Source: Actinomadura citrea
Lineage (GTDB): Bacteria > Actinomycetota > Actinomycetes > Streptosporangiales > Streptosporangiaceae
Direction of reading: 5' to 3'
Length of the DNA: 64,000 bases
NCBI RefSeq assembly: GCF_013409045.1
Contig: NZ_JACCBT010000001.1
Location: forward strand, 2,852,001 to 2,916,000
This document shows, piece by piece, positions 35,376 through 44,184 of this stretch. The position numbers were made by a program, and so were the translations under genes. Position 1 is the first letter of the stretch. Every line of letters starts with the position of its first letter. Under the pieces are notes generated by a model. That model was not told where the DNA came from. It searched no databases and saw only the letters and a program-made list of their open reading frames with translations.

Positions 35376-35812
35376 CCGAGCCCGCCGTCCAGCACGCCGA
35401 CGCCGCCGCGCGGGCGTGGCACAACCTGCGGGTCCTGCTGCACGAGCGCGGCGACCGGCGCCGCGAGGTCACCGACGCGCTCGGCATGAGCTTCTTCCGG
35501 GTCAAGGCGCTGCGGTACGTCGCCGCTGCGAGCACGCCGCTGTCGCTGCGCGACCTCGCCGAGAGGCTGCTCACCGACCGCCCCTACGTCACCCTGGTGG
35601 TGGACGACCTGGTCGGGCGGGGCCTGGTCGAGCGGACCGAGAACCCCGCCGACCGCCGATCCAAGATCGTGACCGCGACGGCGGCCGGGCGGGCCGCGGC
35701 GGCGGAGGCCGAGCGGATCCTGGACACCCCGCCGCCGTCGCTCTACGACCTCCCGGCCGAGGATCTGGCGGTCCTCGACCGGGTCGCGGCGCGTCTCGTC
35801 TCCGAGGGCTGA
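35372..35812 (+). CDS. MarR-family transcriptional regulator
   Basis: 146 residues. A winged helix-turn-helix with LSLRDLAERLLTDRPYVTLVVDDLVGRGLVERTENPADRRSK (recognition helix plus beta-wing) is clear. It overlaps the MFS gene by 4 nt and most likely represses their common promoter via the inverted repeat upstream, with a drug-like inducer. Confidence 0.9.
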   Translation: MTEPAVQHADAAARAWHNLRVLLHERGDRRREVTDALGMSFFRVKALRYVAAASTPLSLRDLAERLLTDRPYVTLVVDDLVGRGLVERTENPADRRSKIVTATAAGRAAAAEAERILDTPPPSLYDLPAEDLAVLDRVAARLVSEG

Positions 35813-35813
35813 C

Positions 35814-35831
35814 CGCGGGCCGGGGCCCGCG
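35814..35831. terminator. Bidirectional hairpin between MarR and the branched-chain amino-acid operon
   Basis: Perfect palindrome CGCGGGCC-GG-GGCCCGCG in the 32-bp gap between convergent genes. Likely ends both transcripts. Confidence 0.55.
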
Positions 35832-35844
35832 TCCCCCGGGATCC

Positions 35845-37140
35845 TCAGGCGCCGGCGGGGACCTTGTAGGTCTCGGCCGCCTCCGACTCCTGGGGCTGCC
35901 GCTCGACGACCAGGCCGCCGAGCGCCTTGGCGTCCGTCCGCAGGATGTAGGTCTTGCGGGTGCCGGGCTCGTCCACCTTCGAGAAGTCCATCGGCGTGCC
36001 GTAGCCGCCGTCGTGGGCGGTGGTGGAGCGGTGCGCGGTGATCAGGCCCTCGCGGGTGAGGTCCTTGGCCGCGCACGCCTTCTTGAGCGCGTCCGCGAAG
36101 ATGACCGCGCCCGTGTAGCCGTTGACGACGGCGCTGTCGCGCGGCTGCCCCGGGTACTTCTTCCCGTAGTCGTCCGCCAGCTTCTTGATCGGCGCCAGGT
36201 CGGACGAGACGGGCGCGCCGGCGCTGGCGAGGTAGAAGTCCTTGAGCAGCGCGGGCGCCGCCGCGGTCTGCAGGAGCTGCGGGGAGAACCCGGAGTTGCT
36301 CGCCACGATCGGCGCCGTCATGCCCTTGGCGCGGGCGAGGCCCGCCAGCGACGCCGACTGCCGTGGCCCGGCGCTCATCAGGATCGCCTTGACGCCCGCG
36401 CTCTTCAGCGCCGCGACCTGGGCGGACATGTCGTTGTCGGTCGCCTTGATCTTCTGCTCGACGAGCGTCAGGCCGAGCTCGCCCGCCGCGTACTTCGCCC
36501 CGGCGAGCGCGCTCTCGCCGTAGTCGCCCTCGAAGTACACGTGACCGACCTTGTCGCCCTTCGCGATGCCCTTCTCCCGGGTGAGGAAGTCCAGGGCGTT
36601 GATCATGTCGATGTCGTAGGTGGTACCGGTGACCTGGATGTACTTGCTGCCGAGCAGCGTCGTCGACCAGGCGTTGGGGATGACGAACATCTTGTCGGTC
36701 GTGATGCGCCCCTTGAGCGCCGTCACCATCGGCGAGCCGACGAACTGGGCGATGCCGATGACGCTCGACTGCATCTCGCTGTACCCGGCGACGGCCTTCT
36801 GCACGTCGTAGCCGTGGTCGCGGACGACCAGCTCGATCTTGCGTCCGCAGACGCCGCCCTGGGCGTTCAGCTGCTCGAAGTACATCTGCTGCGCCTGGGT
36901 GAGGCTCTTGCCGAGCGGCGCGTACACGCCGGTCAGGTCGGTCTCGACGCCGACGCGGATCGTGTCGCCCGTGACGCCGGGCCCGGTCCTGACGCCGTCC
37001 GAACCGGTGCCGCCGGAACCGCCGGACGCCTTGCCGCTGCAGCCCGACGCCATGCCCAGCGGCAGCGCCACGGCCAGCGCGGCCGCCATGAGGCGTGCCG
37101 CGCGGGGCCTGTTGGCCGGTGCGACAGGGGTGCGCTTCAT
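35845..37140 (-). CDS. Branched-chain amino-acid type ABC transporter substrate-binding protein
   Basis: 431 residues of the LivJ/LivK (type I periplasmic binding) family. Lipoprotein signal with the lipobox ending ASGC. Recognisable motifs: TIRVGVETDLTGVYAPLG, QGGVCGRKIELVVRDHGYD, GQ-type ligand-binding loop region GIAQFVGSPMVTAL. ATG 37140 has GAGGAG 8 nt upstream. Last gene of the liv-like operon on this strand, overlapping livM by 4 nt. Ligand could be an amino acid, urea or amide; family membership alone does not decide. Confidence 0.9.
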   Translation of the reverse strand: MKRTPVAPANRPRAARLMAAALAVALPLGMASGCSGKASGGSGGTGSDGVRTGPGVTGDTIRVGVETDLTGVYAPLGKSLTQAQQMYFEQLNAQGGVCGRKIELVVRDHGYDVQKAVAGYSEMQSSVIGIAQFVGSPMVTALKGRITTDKMFVIPNAWSTTLLGSKYIQVTGTTYDIDMINALDFLTREKGIAKGDKVGHVYFEGDYGESALAGAKYAAGELGLTLVEQKIKATDNDMSAQVAALKSAGVKAILMSAGPRQSASLAGLARAKGMTAPIVASNSGFSPQLLQTAAAPALLKDFYLASAGAPVSSDLAPIKKLADDYGKKYPGQPRDSAVVNGYTGAVIFADALKKACAAKDLTREGLITAHRSTTAHDGGYGTPMDFSKVDEPGTRKTYILRTDAKALGGLVVERQPQESEAAETYKVPAGA

Positions 37141-38237
37141 ATCGCTTGCTCCTCTTGCTCGAATCGGGTGAGGGGACGGGAGGCCCGGCGCCGGGACGCG
37201 GCGGTGCGCAGCCGCGTCCACGTCCCGGTCAGGCCGCCGGGAAGGAACAGCACGACGGCGACGACGGCGGCGCCGTACAGGATCCGGGCGGCCTCGGCGG
37301 GGGAGACGCCGCCCGAGCCCGGTGCGGCGACGAGCGGCAGGTCGTCGCCGAACCGGGTGAGGAGCTGGGGCAGGACGGAGACGAACACCGCGCCCGCGAC
37401 GGCCCCGGCCGCGGTGCCGAGCCCGCCGATGACGATCATGGCGAGGTAGTCCAGGGACAGGAACATGCCGAAGTAGTCGGGGACGGTCCGGCGGAACGCC
37501 AGCGCGAGCAGCGCCCCGGCGGCGCCCGCGTACATCGACGACAGCACGAACACGCCCGCCCGGTAGCGCGCCACCGGGACGCCCATCACCGCCGCCGCGA
37601 CCTCGTGGTCGCGGATGGTGTTGAGGGCCCGTCCGGGCCGTCCGCGCAGGATGCCGCGCGCGATCCACACGGCCGGGATCAGCAGCACGACGGCGAGGAA
37701 CCACAGCCGTTCCAGCGCGCCGAGCGGGACGGCGAACACCACCAGTTCGGGGGCGTCGTCGAAGCGGAACCCGGCGAGCTCCAGCGGCGGGACGTCCCGT
37801 CCGTTGAACCCGCCGGTGACGCTCTCGGCGTTGAACAGCAGGTGCTGCCCAATGAAGATCAGCGCGAGGGACGCGATGCCGAGGTAGGTGCCGCGCAGCC
37901 GTCCGGCGATGGGACTGAACAGCCCGCCCGCGACGCCCGCGAGCAGGATCGCGCCGAGGAACGCCAGCGGGGTCGGCAGCCCGAGCCCCGAGAGCCGCGG
38001 CCCGGAGTCGGACGCCAGGTAGACGTACCCGTACGCGCCGACCGCGAGGAAGAAGGCGTGCCCCATCGACAGCTGCCCGGTGGCGCCGGTGAGCAGGTTC
38101 AGGCCGATGGCGCCGATCGCCGCCGACATCGCGAACAGGCCCGTCTGCAGCCAGAACGCGTCCAGGTAGAACGGCAGGGCCAGCAGGACGAGCGTGCCCG
38201 CGGCGGCGGCCGCGAGCCGGATCCGGAGGTCAGACAC
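37137..38237 (-). CDS. livM: Branched-chain amino-acid ABC permease LivM
   Basis: 366 residues, about 10 helices. GLNLLTGATGQLSMGHAFFLAVGAYGYVYL and YLGIASLALIFIGQHLLFNAESVTGGFNG are LivM hallmarks, and the ATPase-contact region RDHEVAAAVMGVPVARYR is intact. The start is GTG 38237 with GAGGGAG upstream; it overlaps the livH stop by 8 nt. The C-terminal tail is Arg-rich. Confidence 0.93.
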   Translation of the reverse strand: MSDLRIRLAAAAAGTLVLLALPFYLDAFWLQTGLFAMSAAIGAIGLNLLTGATGQLSMGHAFFLAVGAYGYVYLASDSGPRLSGLGLPTPLAFLGAILLAGVAGGLFSPIAGRLRGTYLGIASLALIFIGQHLLFNAESVTGGFNGRDVPPLELAGFRFDDAPELVVFAVPLGALERLWFLAVVLLIPAVWIARGILRGRPGRALNTIRDHEVAAAVMGVPVARYRAGVFVLSSMYAGAAGALLALAFRRTVPDYFGMFLSLDYLAMIVIGGLGTAAGAVAGAVFVSVLPQLLTRFGDDLPLVAAPGSGGVSPAEAARILYGAAVVAVVLFLPGGLTGTWTRLRTAASRRRASRPLTRFEQEEQAI

Positions 38238-39120
38238 GCGACAGCTCCCTCGTCCCGAACAGCCCGGCGGGACGGACGAGCAGCACCGCGAGCATCACCA
38301 GGAACGGCGCCACGTCGCCGATGCCGCGTCCGAGGAACGCGAGCTCGCCCTGGTACCCGGTCACCAGCGACTCGGTGAGCCCGACGGCGAGGCCGCCGAC
38401 GAGCGCCCCCGTCGTGGAGTCCAGGCCGCCGAGGATCGCGGCCGGGAACGCCTTCATCGCGGCGAACGAGGTGGCGCGGTCCAGGCCGGGGGTGGGGAAC
38501 ACGGTCAGGAACAGTGCCGCCACCGCCGCGAGCGCGCCCGCGATCGCCCACGCGGCGAGCGACACGCGGCTGAGCCGGACGCCCATGAGCGCGGCCGTCT
38601 CGCCGTCCTCGGCCGCCGCCCGCATCGCCACGCCCCACGGCGTGAGGCGGAACGCCAGCAGGAACGCGGTGATCAGGACGGTCGCGGTCACGAACGCGGC
38701 GATCCGCGTCTGCGCGACGCCGACGCCCGCCACCTCGACGAACTCGTCCCCCCACGGGTCGCCGAGCGACAGGACCTGCGTGCCGATCTCCCGGGTCAGC
38801 GCCGTGGTCAGCACGATGTCGACGCCGATCGTGACGATCGCCAGGACGGAGCGGTCCTCCGCCCGGGCGCGCCGCAGCACCAGCAGCTCCACCAGCGCGC
38901 CCGCGGCGGCCGCCGCGGCGATGCCCGCGCCGAGCGCCGGCAGGAACCCGATGTCGTCGTGCAGCACGGCCGTCACGTAGCCGCCCGCCAGCAGCAGGGA
39001 GGCGTGCGCGAAGTTGACCACCTCGGTGGCCTTGAAGATGATCACGAAGCCGAGGGCGATCAGCGCGTACACCGACCCCGCCGAGACCCCGTTGACCACC
39101 AGCTCGATGAACGTGCTCAA
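38230..39120 (-). CDS. livH: Branched-chain amino-acid ABC permease LivH
   Basis: 296 residues, about 8 helices. FIELVVNGVSAGSVYALIALGFVIIFKATEVVNFAH and DEFVEVAGVGV are typical, as is FSAMKAFPAAILGGLD-like SFAAMKAFPAAILGGLDSTTGALVGG. The start is TTG 39120, which overlaps the livG stop by 4 nt (TTGA) and has GGAGGG 6 nt upstream. Forms the channel with LivM. Confidence 0.93.
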   Translation of the reverse strand: MSTFIELVVNGVSAGSVYALIALGFVIIFKATEVVNFAHASLLLAGGYVTAVLHDDIGFLPALGAGIAAAAAAGALVELLVLRRARAEDRSVLAIVTIGVDIVLTTALTREIGTQVLSLGDPWGDEFVEVAGVGVAQTRIAAFVTATVLITAFLLAFRLTPWGVAMRAAAEDGETAALMGVRLSRVSLAAWAIAGALAAVAALFLTVFPTPGLDRATSFAAMKAFPAAILGGLDSTTGALVGGLAVGLTESLVTGYQGELAFLGRGIGDVAPFLVMLAVLLVRPAGLFGTRELSRV

Positions 39121-39938
39121 GGATTTCCCTCCGAATCGGGGGCGTCCGCGGGCGCGTGCGCGGCGCCGAGGTAGGCGCGGATCACGGCCGGGTCGCGCTG
39201 CACCGCCGCGGGCGCGCCGCCCGCGATGCGCCTGCCGAAGTCCAGGACGGTGACCTCGTCGGCCAGCCGCATGACCATCCCCATGTCGTGCTCGACCAGC
39301 AGGACCGACAGGCCGAGGTCGGCGCGTGCGCGGCGGATGACCTCCGCCATCCGCCGCCGCTCCGCGCCGTTCATCCCGGCCACCGGCTCGTCCAGGAGCA
39401 GCAGCCGGGGCTCCATCGCGAGCGCCCGGGCCAGCTCGACCCGCTTGCGCACGCCGTAGGACAGCGGCCCGACGGGCGCGGCCAGGTGCTCGCCGACGCC
39501 GACGAACGCGGCGATGTCGCGGACCCGGGCCCGGTGCCGCGCGTCCTCCCCGCGCGCCCACGGCATCCGCAGTCCCGCCGAGGCGAACCCGGCCCGGGTG
39601 AGGCGGTGCCGCCCGAGCATGAGGTTGTCCTCGACGGACAGGTGCCGCGACAGCGCGATGTTCTGGAACGTCCGGGCGACGCCGAGGGCCGCGATCCGGT
39701 GCGGCGGCAGGGCGGTGAGCTCCGCCCCGCCGAACCGCACGCTTCCCTCGCTCGCCCGGTAGACGCCGGACAGGACGTTGAAGCACGTCGACTTGCCCGC
39801 GCCGTTCGGTCCGATGATCGCGTGGACGCTGCCGGGCGCGACGGTGAAGCCCACCCCGTCCAGCGCGGTCAGCCCCGCGAACCGCACCGTGAGCCCGCTG
39901 ACGCGCAGCTCGCCGGCCTCCGTCCCGTCCCCGCTCAT
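39117..39938 (-). CDS. livG: Branched-chain amino-acid ABC ATPase LivG
   Basis: 273 residues. Walker A GPNGAGKSTCFNVLSG, the LivG-type VARTFQNIALSRHLSVEDNLMLG, signature SYGVRKRVELARALAMEP (degenerate ABC signature, usual in LivG), Walker B RLLLLDEPVAGM, and switch LLVEHDMGMVMRLAD. ATG 39938 overlaps the livF stop by 4 nt. Energises LivH-LivM with LivF. Confidence 0.94.
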   Translation of the reverse strand: MSGDGTEAGELRVSGLTVRFAGLTALDGVGFTVAPGSVHAIIGPNGAGKSTCFNVLSGVYRASEGSVRFGGAELTALPPHRIAALGVARTFQNIALSRHLSVEDNLMLGRHRLTRAGFASAGLRMPWARGEDARHRARVRDIAAFVGVGEHLAAPVGPLSYGVRKRVELARALAMEPRLLLLDEPVAGMNGAERRRMAEVIRRARADLGLSVLLVEHDMGMVMRLADEVTVLDFGRRIAGGAPAAVQRDPAVIRAYLGAAHAPADAPDSEGNP

Positions 39939-40735
39939 CCGGCGGACCACCGCTCCAGCGAGGGCCCGTCCCCGGTCTGCGGGGCCTCGGCGTCCTCGCC
40001 GCCGACGCCGAGATAGCGGCGCCTGACCTCGTCGCTCGCCGCCAGCTCGGCCGACGGGCCGTGCAGCGTCACCGCGCCGACCTCCAGCACGTGCGCGGAC
40101 GACGACAGCTCCAGCGCCAGCGCCGCGTTCTGCTCGATCAGCAGGATCGCCGTGCCCTGCAGGTTGATCTCCCGGACGGTCTCGGCGATGCGCTCGGCCA
40201 TCAGCGGCGCGAGTCCGAGCGTCGGCTCGTCCAGCAGCAGGACGGCCGGGCATGCCATCAGCGCCCGCCCGATCGCGAGCATCTGCTGCTCGCCGCCCGA
40301 CAGCAGTCCGGCGCGCTGGCGCGCCCGCTCCGCCAGCAGCGGGAACAGCGTGAGCACCCGCGCGCGGGCCTTCGCGGCGTCGGACCGGCTCGGCGCGCCG
40401 AGCGCGCCCGCCCGCAGGTTCTCCTCGACGCTGAGCCGGCCGAACACCCGGCGGCCCTCGGGGACCTGCACCACCCCGGCCGCCACGACGGTGGCCGGGT
40501 GCAGGCCGACCAGGGGCCGCGCGCCGAGCTTCACCGTGCCCGCGTCGACCGCGCCGCGGTGGAACGGCAGCGTGCCCGAGATCGCGCGGAGCAGGGTCGT
40601 CTTGCCGGCCCCGTTCGCGCCGAGGACGGCCGTGACCGATCCCGCCGGGACGTCCAGCGAGACCTCGCGCAGGGCCCGCACCGCCCGCCCGTAGCTCACC
40701 GACAGCCCACGGACCGCGAGGGTCCCGTTCGCCAT
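39935..40735 (-). CDS. livF: Branched-chain amino-acid ABC ATPase LivF
   Basis: 266 residues. Walker A GANGAGKTTLLRAISG, PEGRRVFGRLSVEENLRAGA (LivF landmark), signature LLSGGEQQMLAIGRALMACP, Walker B VLLLDEPTLGLAP, and LLIEQNAALALELSS. ATG 40735 has GGAGG. First gene of the minus-strand operon livF-livG-livH-livM-binding protein. The 183 nt upstream (40736-40918) hold the promoter and no other gene I can support. Confidence 0.94.
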   Translation of the reverse strand: MANGTLAVRGLSVSYGRAVRALREVSLDVPAGSVTAVLGANGAGKTTLLRAISGTLPFHRGAVDAGTVKLGARPLVGLHPATVVAAGVVQVPEGRRVFGRLSVEENLRAGALGAPSRSDAAKARARVLTLFPLLAERARQRAGLLSGGEQQMLAIGRALMACPAVLLLDEPTLGLAPLMAERIAETVREINLQGTAILLIEQNAALALELSSSAHVLEVGAVTLHGPSAELAASDEVRRRYLGVGGEDAEAPQTGDGPSLERWSAG

Positions 40736-40918
40736 GCGCCCCTCCAGAAGTTCGTGTGACCGGCACCCCAGCACGGGGCCCCGACCTGCGTCCACGGGCT
40801 GGGGGCAAGACGGGGCGGAGGTCCAATCGAACGTCGTTCGGGTTGTGCGGGGAGCACAGTGCGGGCCGATTCGGGTCGACGTTCGACCTTCTGGGGGTTC
40901 GAGTGCGTATGACCGGTC

Positions 40919-41674
40919 ATGAGGCTGACGGCATGGAACCGTTCACGGCGGCCCGCCGCCCTCGCCGGCGCGCTCGCGCTGGCCGCCGCGCTCACGGGTG
41001 CCTGCGAGTTCGACCCTGCCGCGGCGGGTTCCGGCGCCCGTCCCGCGGCGCAGGGCACCCGGATCGCGTCCCGCGCTCCCGCCCCGCGGCAGAGCGCCCC
41101 GGCCAGGTTCGACGAGCGCGAGTTCCGGGAGGACGTCCGGACCGCCGAGGCGCTCACCGACGACTTCTGGCGGCGGCACTGGGACCGCCTGTTCACGGGG
41201 GAGTACAGCTCACCGCGCGTCGTCGGCCTCTACGACGGCCGCGACCCGGCCTCGGCGCCGGTGTGCGGCCGCGAGCGGTTCGAACCCGACAACGCGGCCT
41301 ACTGCCCGTCCGGGGACTTCGTCGCCTGGGACGCCCACCTGATGCGCTCGGGGTACGCGCGCGGCGACGCGTGGGTCTACCTGGTGATCTCGCACGAGTG
41401 GGGCCACGCGGTCCAGAACCGGCTCCGGCGCGGCCTGGTGTCGCCCGCCGCGGAGCTGCAGGCCGACTGCCTCGCGGGAGCCGCCCTCTACGGCTCGTCC
41501 GACGACGGCACGCTGCGGTTCGAGGACGGCGACGAGCAGGAGCTGGTGGACGCCTTCAAGGTCATCGGCGACCGGGCGCCCTGGACCAGGCCCGGCGACC
41601 ACGGCTCGGCCGTCCAGCGGCTGCGCAGCTTCTCGCGCGGCGGCGAGAACGGCGTGCGGGCCTGCTTCACCTGA
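40919..41674 (+). CDS. Secreted neutral zinc metallopeptidase (YpfJ-like), lipoprotein
   Basis: 251 residues. An N-terminal hydrophobic stretch ([15 protein letters not shown]) ends in a lipobox-like Cys. The zinc motif is H159-E-W-G-H163 in [14 protein letters not shown], with a downstream third-ligand region [14 protein letters not shown] (E-x-x-x-D), matching the neutral zinc metallopeptidase family PF04228. Anchored outside the cytoplasmic membrane; substrate unknown. It is convergent with, and overlaps by 8 nt, the next gene. Confidence 0.85.
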   Translation: MRLTAWNRSRRPAALAGALALAAALTGACEFDPAAAGSGARPAAQGTRIASRAPAPRQSAPARFDEREFREDVRTAEALTDDFWRRHWDRLFTGEYSSPRVVGLYDGRDPASAPVCGRERFEPDNAAYCPSGDFVAWDAHLMRSGYARGDAWVYLVISHEWGHAVQNRLRRGLVSPAAELQADCLAGAALYGSSDDGTLRFEDGDEQELVDAFKVIGDRAPWTRPGDHGSAVQRLRSFSRGGENGVRACFT

Positions 41675-41957
41675 GGTGGCGCTCCACCGACTCGACCTTG
41701 GCGTCGAGGGCGCCGGTCACGCCGGGCCGGATGTCGGCCTTGACGACGAGGCTCACCCGCGGCGCCCGTGCCGCGACCGCGTCGGTGGCGGCCTTCACCA
41801 CGGCCATCACCTCGTCCCACTCGCCCTCGATCGTGGTGAACATCGCGTCGGTCCGGTTGGGCAGGCCGCTCGCCCGCACCACCCGGACCGCCTCGGCGAC
41901 GATCTCGCCGACCTCCTCGCCCGCGCCGAGCGGGGTGACCGAGAACGCGACGAGCAT
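41667..41957 (-). CDS. MTH1187/YkoF-type thiamine-binding protein
   Basis: 96 residues with the ferredoxin-like fold pattern of the MTH1187 (formerly DUF77) family: [24 protein letters not shown], then [26 protein letters not shown]. Members bind thiamine or its precursors; the specific ligand is inferred from the family. The next gene upstream on the same strand lies 15 nt away, so the two may be co-transcribed. Confidence 0.85.
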   Translation of the reverse strand: MLVAFSVTPLGAGEEVGEIVAEAVRVVRASGLPNRTDAMFTTIEGEWDEVMAVVKAATDAVAARAPRVSLVVKADIRPGVTGALDAKVESVERHLR

Positions 41958-41972
41958 CGCGCACCTCCGAAC

Positions 41973-42365
41973 CTAGGGTTGGACGACCTGCCGTACCACG
42001 ATCTCATCCAGCCGCCGCTCGACGACCACCCCCACCGGCCAGTCGCGCACGAGGCAGCGCAGCAGGGCCGCCTCGTGCTCGGCGAAGGAGGGGTCGCAGC
42101 CCTGCTGTTCGAGGCTGGAGCGGATGGCCAGGACGTAGTCGGCGTCGGTGAAGCCCGGGACGTCGCGGACCATCGCCGTGGTCGTGGCGCGATGGGAGTT
42201 GAGCCCGGCGAAGGAGCGGCCGCATCCGCAGCCGCCGTCCGGGTCGTCGCGGTCGCGGGCGCACACCGTCCCGATGTGGACAAGTTCGCCTTCGACGCAC
42301 CAGTCGAAGTCGTTGCCGCGGAATCCCTGGCTGGAGTTGGTGGCGGTGAGAAGTTTCAAGGCCAT
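41973..42365 (-). CDS. Conserved hypothetical protein (DUF7715-like)
   Basis: 130 residues, soluble. A short Cys-Gly-Cys-Gly element (GGCGCGRSFAGLNSHRATTTA) near residue 45 and an early Trp-Cys are conserved-looking and could bind a metal. From memory it resembles a domain of unknown function common in actinobacteria. ATG 42365. No function assigned. Confidence 0.7.
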   Translation of the reverse strand: MALKLLTATNSSQGFRGNDFDWCVEGELVHIGTVCARDRDDPDGGCGCGRSFAGLNSHRATTTAMVRDVPGFTDADYVLAIRSSLEQQGCDPSFAEHEAALLRCLVRDWPVGVVVERRLDEIVVRQVVQP

Positions 42366-42427
42366 GCCCCCTCGGCTCGTGGACGCCGGACCACCGTACG
42401 ACGAGGGTCTGACGTAACGTCGGGAAC

Positions 42428-43201
42428 ATGAGCGAAGACGACGACGTCCTGCTGCACCGCGACGGCCCGTTCACCACGATCACCATGAACCGGCCGCGCC
42501 GCCGCAACGCGCTCTCCCGCGACTTCCTCCTCCGGCTCACCGAGGCGTTCCGGGAGGTGGGGGAGAGCGACGCCCTCGGGGTGGTCCTCGCCGCCGGCGG
42601 ACCGGTCTTCTCCGCCGGGCACGACTTCGCCGACATGGCCGGCGCGTCCCACGCCGACGTCCGCGACCTGCTGCGGGTCTGCACGGACCTGATGGGGAGG
42701 ATCCAGTCGATCCCGCAGGTGGTGGTGGCCCGCGTGCACGGCCTCGCGACCGCCGCCGGCTGCCAGCTCGTGGCGAGCTGCGACCTGGCCGTCGCCGCGG
42801 AGAGCGCGGGCTTCGCCGCGCCCGGCGGCAAGGGCGGCTGGTTCTGCCACACGCCCCTGGTGGCCATATCCCACAACGTCGGCCGCAAGCGCGCCGCCGA
42901 GATGGCCCTCACCGGCGAGGTCGTCGACGCGGCCACGGCCGCCGAGTGGGGGCTGATCAACTACGCGGTCCCCGACGACGAGCTCGACAAGGCCGTCCTC
43001 GACCTCCTGCAGCGCGCCACCCAGGGCAGCCCGCGCAGCAAGGCGCTCGGCAAGCAGGCCATGTACGCCCAGTTCGACCGCCCCGAGCAGGACGCCTACG
43101 CCTATGCGATCGAGGTGATGGCCGCCTCCAGCCAGACTCCGGAGGCGCAGGAGGGCATGGCGGCGTTCCTGGAGAAGCGCCGCCCGGAGTGGCCCGCCTA
43201 G
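42428..43201 (+). CDS. Enoyl-CoA hydratase/isomerase family protein
   Basis: 257 residues of the crotonase fold. Oxyanion-hole segments are visible (VFSAGHDFADMAG and VHGLATAAGCQLVASCDLAVAAE). The usual second catalytic Glu position lies in GGKGGWFCHTPLVAISHNVGRKRAAEMALTG, more like the ECHDC3 subgroup, which lacks a canonical hydratase acid pair, so classical hydratase activity is uncertain. ATG 42428. Monocistronic, before tRNA-Met. Confidence 0.87.
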   Translation: MSEDDDVLLHRDGPFTTITMNRPRRRNALSRDFLLRLTEAFREVGESDALGVVLAAGGPVFSAGHDFADMAGASHADVRDLLRVCTDLMGRIQSIPQVVVARVHGLATAAGCQLVASCDLAVAAESAGFAAPGGKGGWFCHTPLVAISHNVGRKRAAEMALTGEVVDAATAAEWGLINYAVPDDELDKAVLDLLQRATQGSPRSKALGKQAMYAQFDRPEQDAYAYAIEVMAASSQTPEAQEGMAAFLEKRRPEWPA

Positions 43202-43252
43202 GGCCCGCTGAAAGGGGCCTGGCCCGCTCCGGGAACGGTGCGTCGCTGTGCG

Positions 43253-43326
43253 TAGGGCGGGCGGGACTCGAACCCGCGACCGGGAGATTATGAGTCTCCT
43301 GCTCTGACCAGCTGAGCTACCGCCCC
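43253..43326 (-). tRNA. tRNA-Met (anticodon CAT)
   Basis: A full cloverleaf is readable on the minus strand. Acceptor GGGGCGG pairs with CCGCCCT (one G-U), D arm GCTC/GAGC, anticodon stem GGAGA/TCTCC with loop CTCATAA (anticodon at 43290-43292), T stem GCGGG/CCCGC around TTCGAGT, discriminator A. Elongator Met is likeliest; an Ile(k2C) tRNA also has gene anticodon CAT and cannot be excluded. Confidence 0.93.
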
Positions 43327-43452
43327 GAGGCGTCTCCCCGGACCGGCCGGGGCGTCGCCGGGTGCAATCCTAGCGGCGGGCGTTTCCCGAGGGCCACCGC
43401 GAACACCGATGTCCTGGTCGCGATGTCCTACCTGAGGGGGTGGGATGTCATA

Positions 43453-43481
43453 CCTGGTACCGAGTGACGGGCCCTGGTACC
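43453..43481. promoter_or_regulatory. Direct repeat in the promoter of the lipoprotein/pump operon
   Basis: CCTGGTACC occurs at 43453-43461 and again at 43473-43481, exactly 20 bp apart (two helical turns), 20 nt before the start of the lipoprotein gene. Candidate regulator-binding element; the regulator is unknown. Confidence 0.4.
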
Positions 43482-43500
43482 CGTCGGTAGGGTCCCGCGT

Positions 43501-44184
43501 ATGTCCAGACGCATCCTCGCTCTCGTGCCCGTCCTGCTCGCGCTGGTCTTCGCCGGCGCCTGCGACGGCGGGTCCGGCGGGCCCGCGAAGAAGGCCGACT
43601 TCGACGCCGCGCAGACCCTCCGGCAGGCCGCGCAGGCCATGGGGGGCCTGAAGAGCGTCGCGTTCACCCTGGAGTCGGAGGGCGAGACCCCGGTCATGGT
43701 GAAGGGCGGCGACATGAAGCTGCTCCGCAGCGGCGACGCCGAGGGGACGCTGGCGGTGGAGCAGCAGGGCCAGAAGGTCGAGATGAAGGTCGTCGCGGTC
43801 GGGGACAGCATCTACCTGGACGCCGGGACGGGCGGCTGGCGCAAGCTGCCGAAGGGCCTGGCGGCGAGCGTGTACGACCCGTCGGCGGTCCTGGACCCGC
43901 AGCGGGGGATCGCGAAGCTCCTGACGTCGGCGGGGGAGCCGTCGCCCGAGGCGGTGGAGAAGGTGGACGGCAAGGAGGCCTACCGTGTGGCCGCGAAGCT
44001 GCCCAAGGACCAGGTCGCCGGCCTGATCCCCGGCATCGACGAGGACATGGACGGCCAGATCTGGGTGAGCAGGGCCGACCACCGGCTGCTGAAGGTGCGG
44101 GGGGCGTTCCCGAAGAAGCAGGGCGCGGTGACGATCGAGTTCACCGGGTTCGACGCCCCGTACAAGATCAGCGCGCCGCGGTGA
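43501..44184 (+). CDS. LppX/LprAFG-family lipoprotein (LprG-like)
   Basis: 227 residues. Lipoprotein signal with the lipobox VFAGAC, then the LolA-like LppX_LprAFG fold ([61 protein letters not shown]). Mycobacterial LprG binds triacylated lipids in a hydrophobic pocket and works with the P55 pump. Here too the gene overlaps an MFS pump gene by 4 nt, so the pair looks like an lprG-p55 counterpart. Start ATG 43501. Confidence 0.87.
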   Translation: MSRRILALVPVLLALVFAGACDGGSGGPAKKADFDAAQTLRQAAQAMGGLKSVAFTLESEGETPVMVKGGDMKLLRSGDAEGTLAVEQQGQKVEMKVVAVGDSIYLDAGTGGWRKLPKGLAASVYDPSAVLDPQRGIAKLLTSAGEPSPEAVEKVDGKEAYRVAAKLPKDQVAGLIPGIDEDMDGQIWVSRADHRLLKVRGAFPKKQGAVTIEFTGFDAPYKISAPR

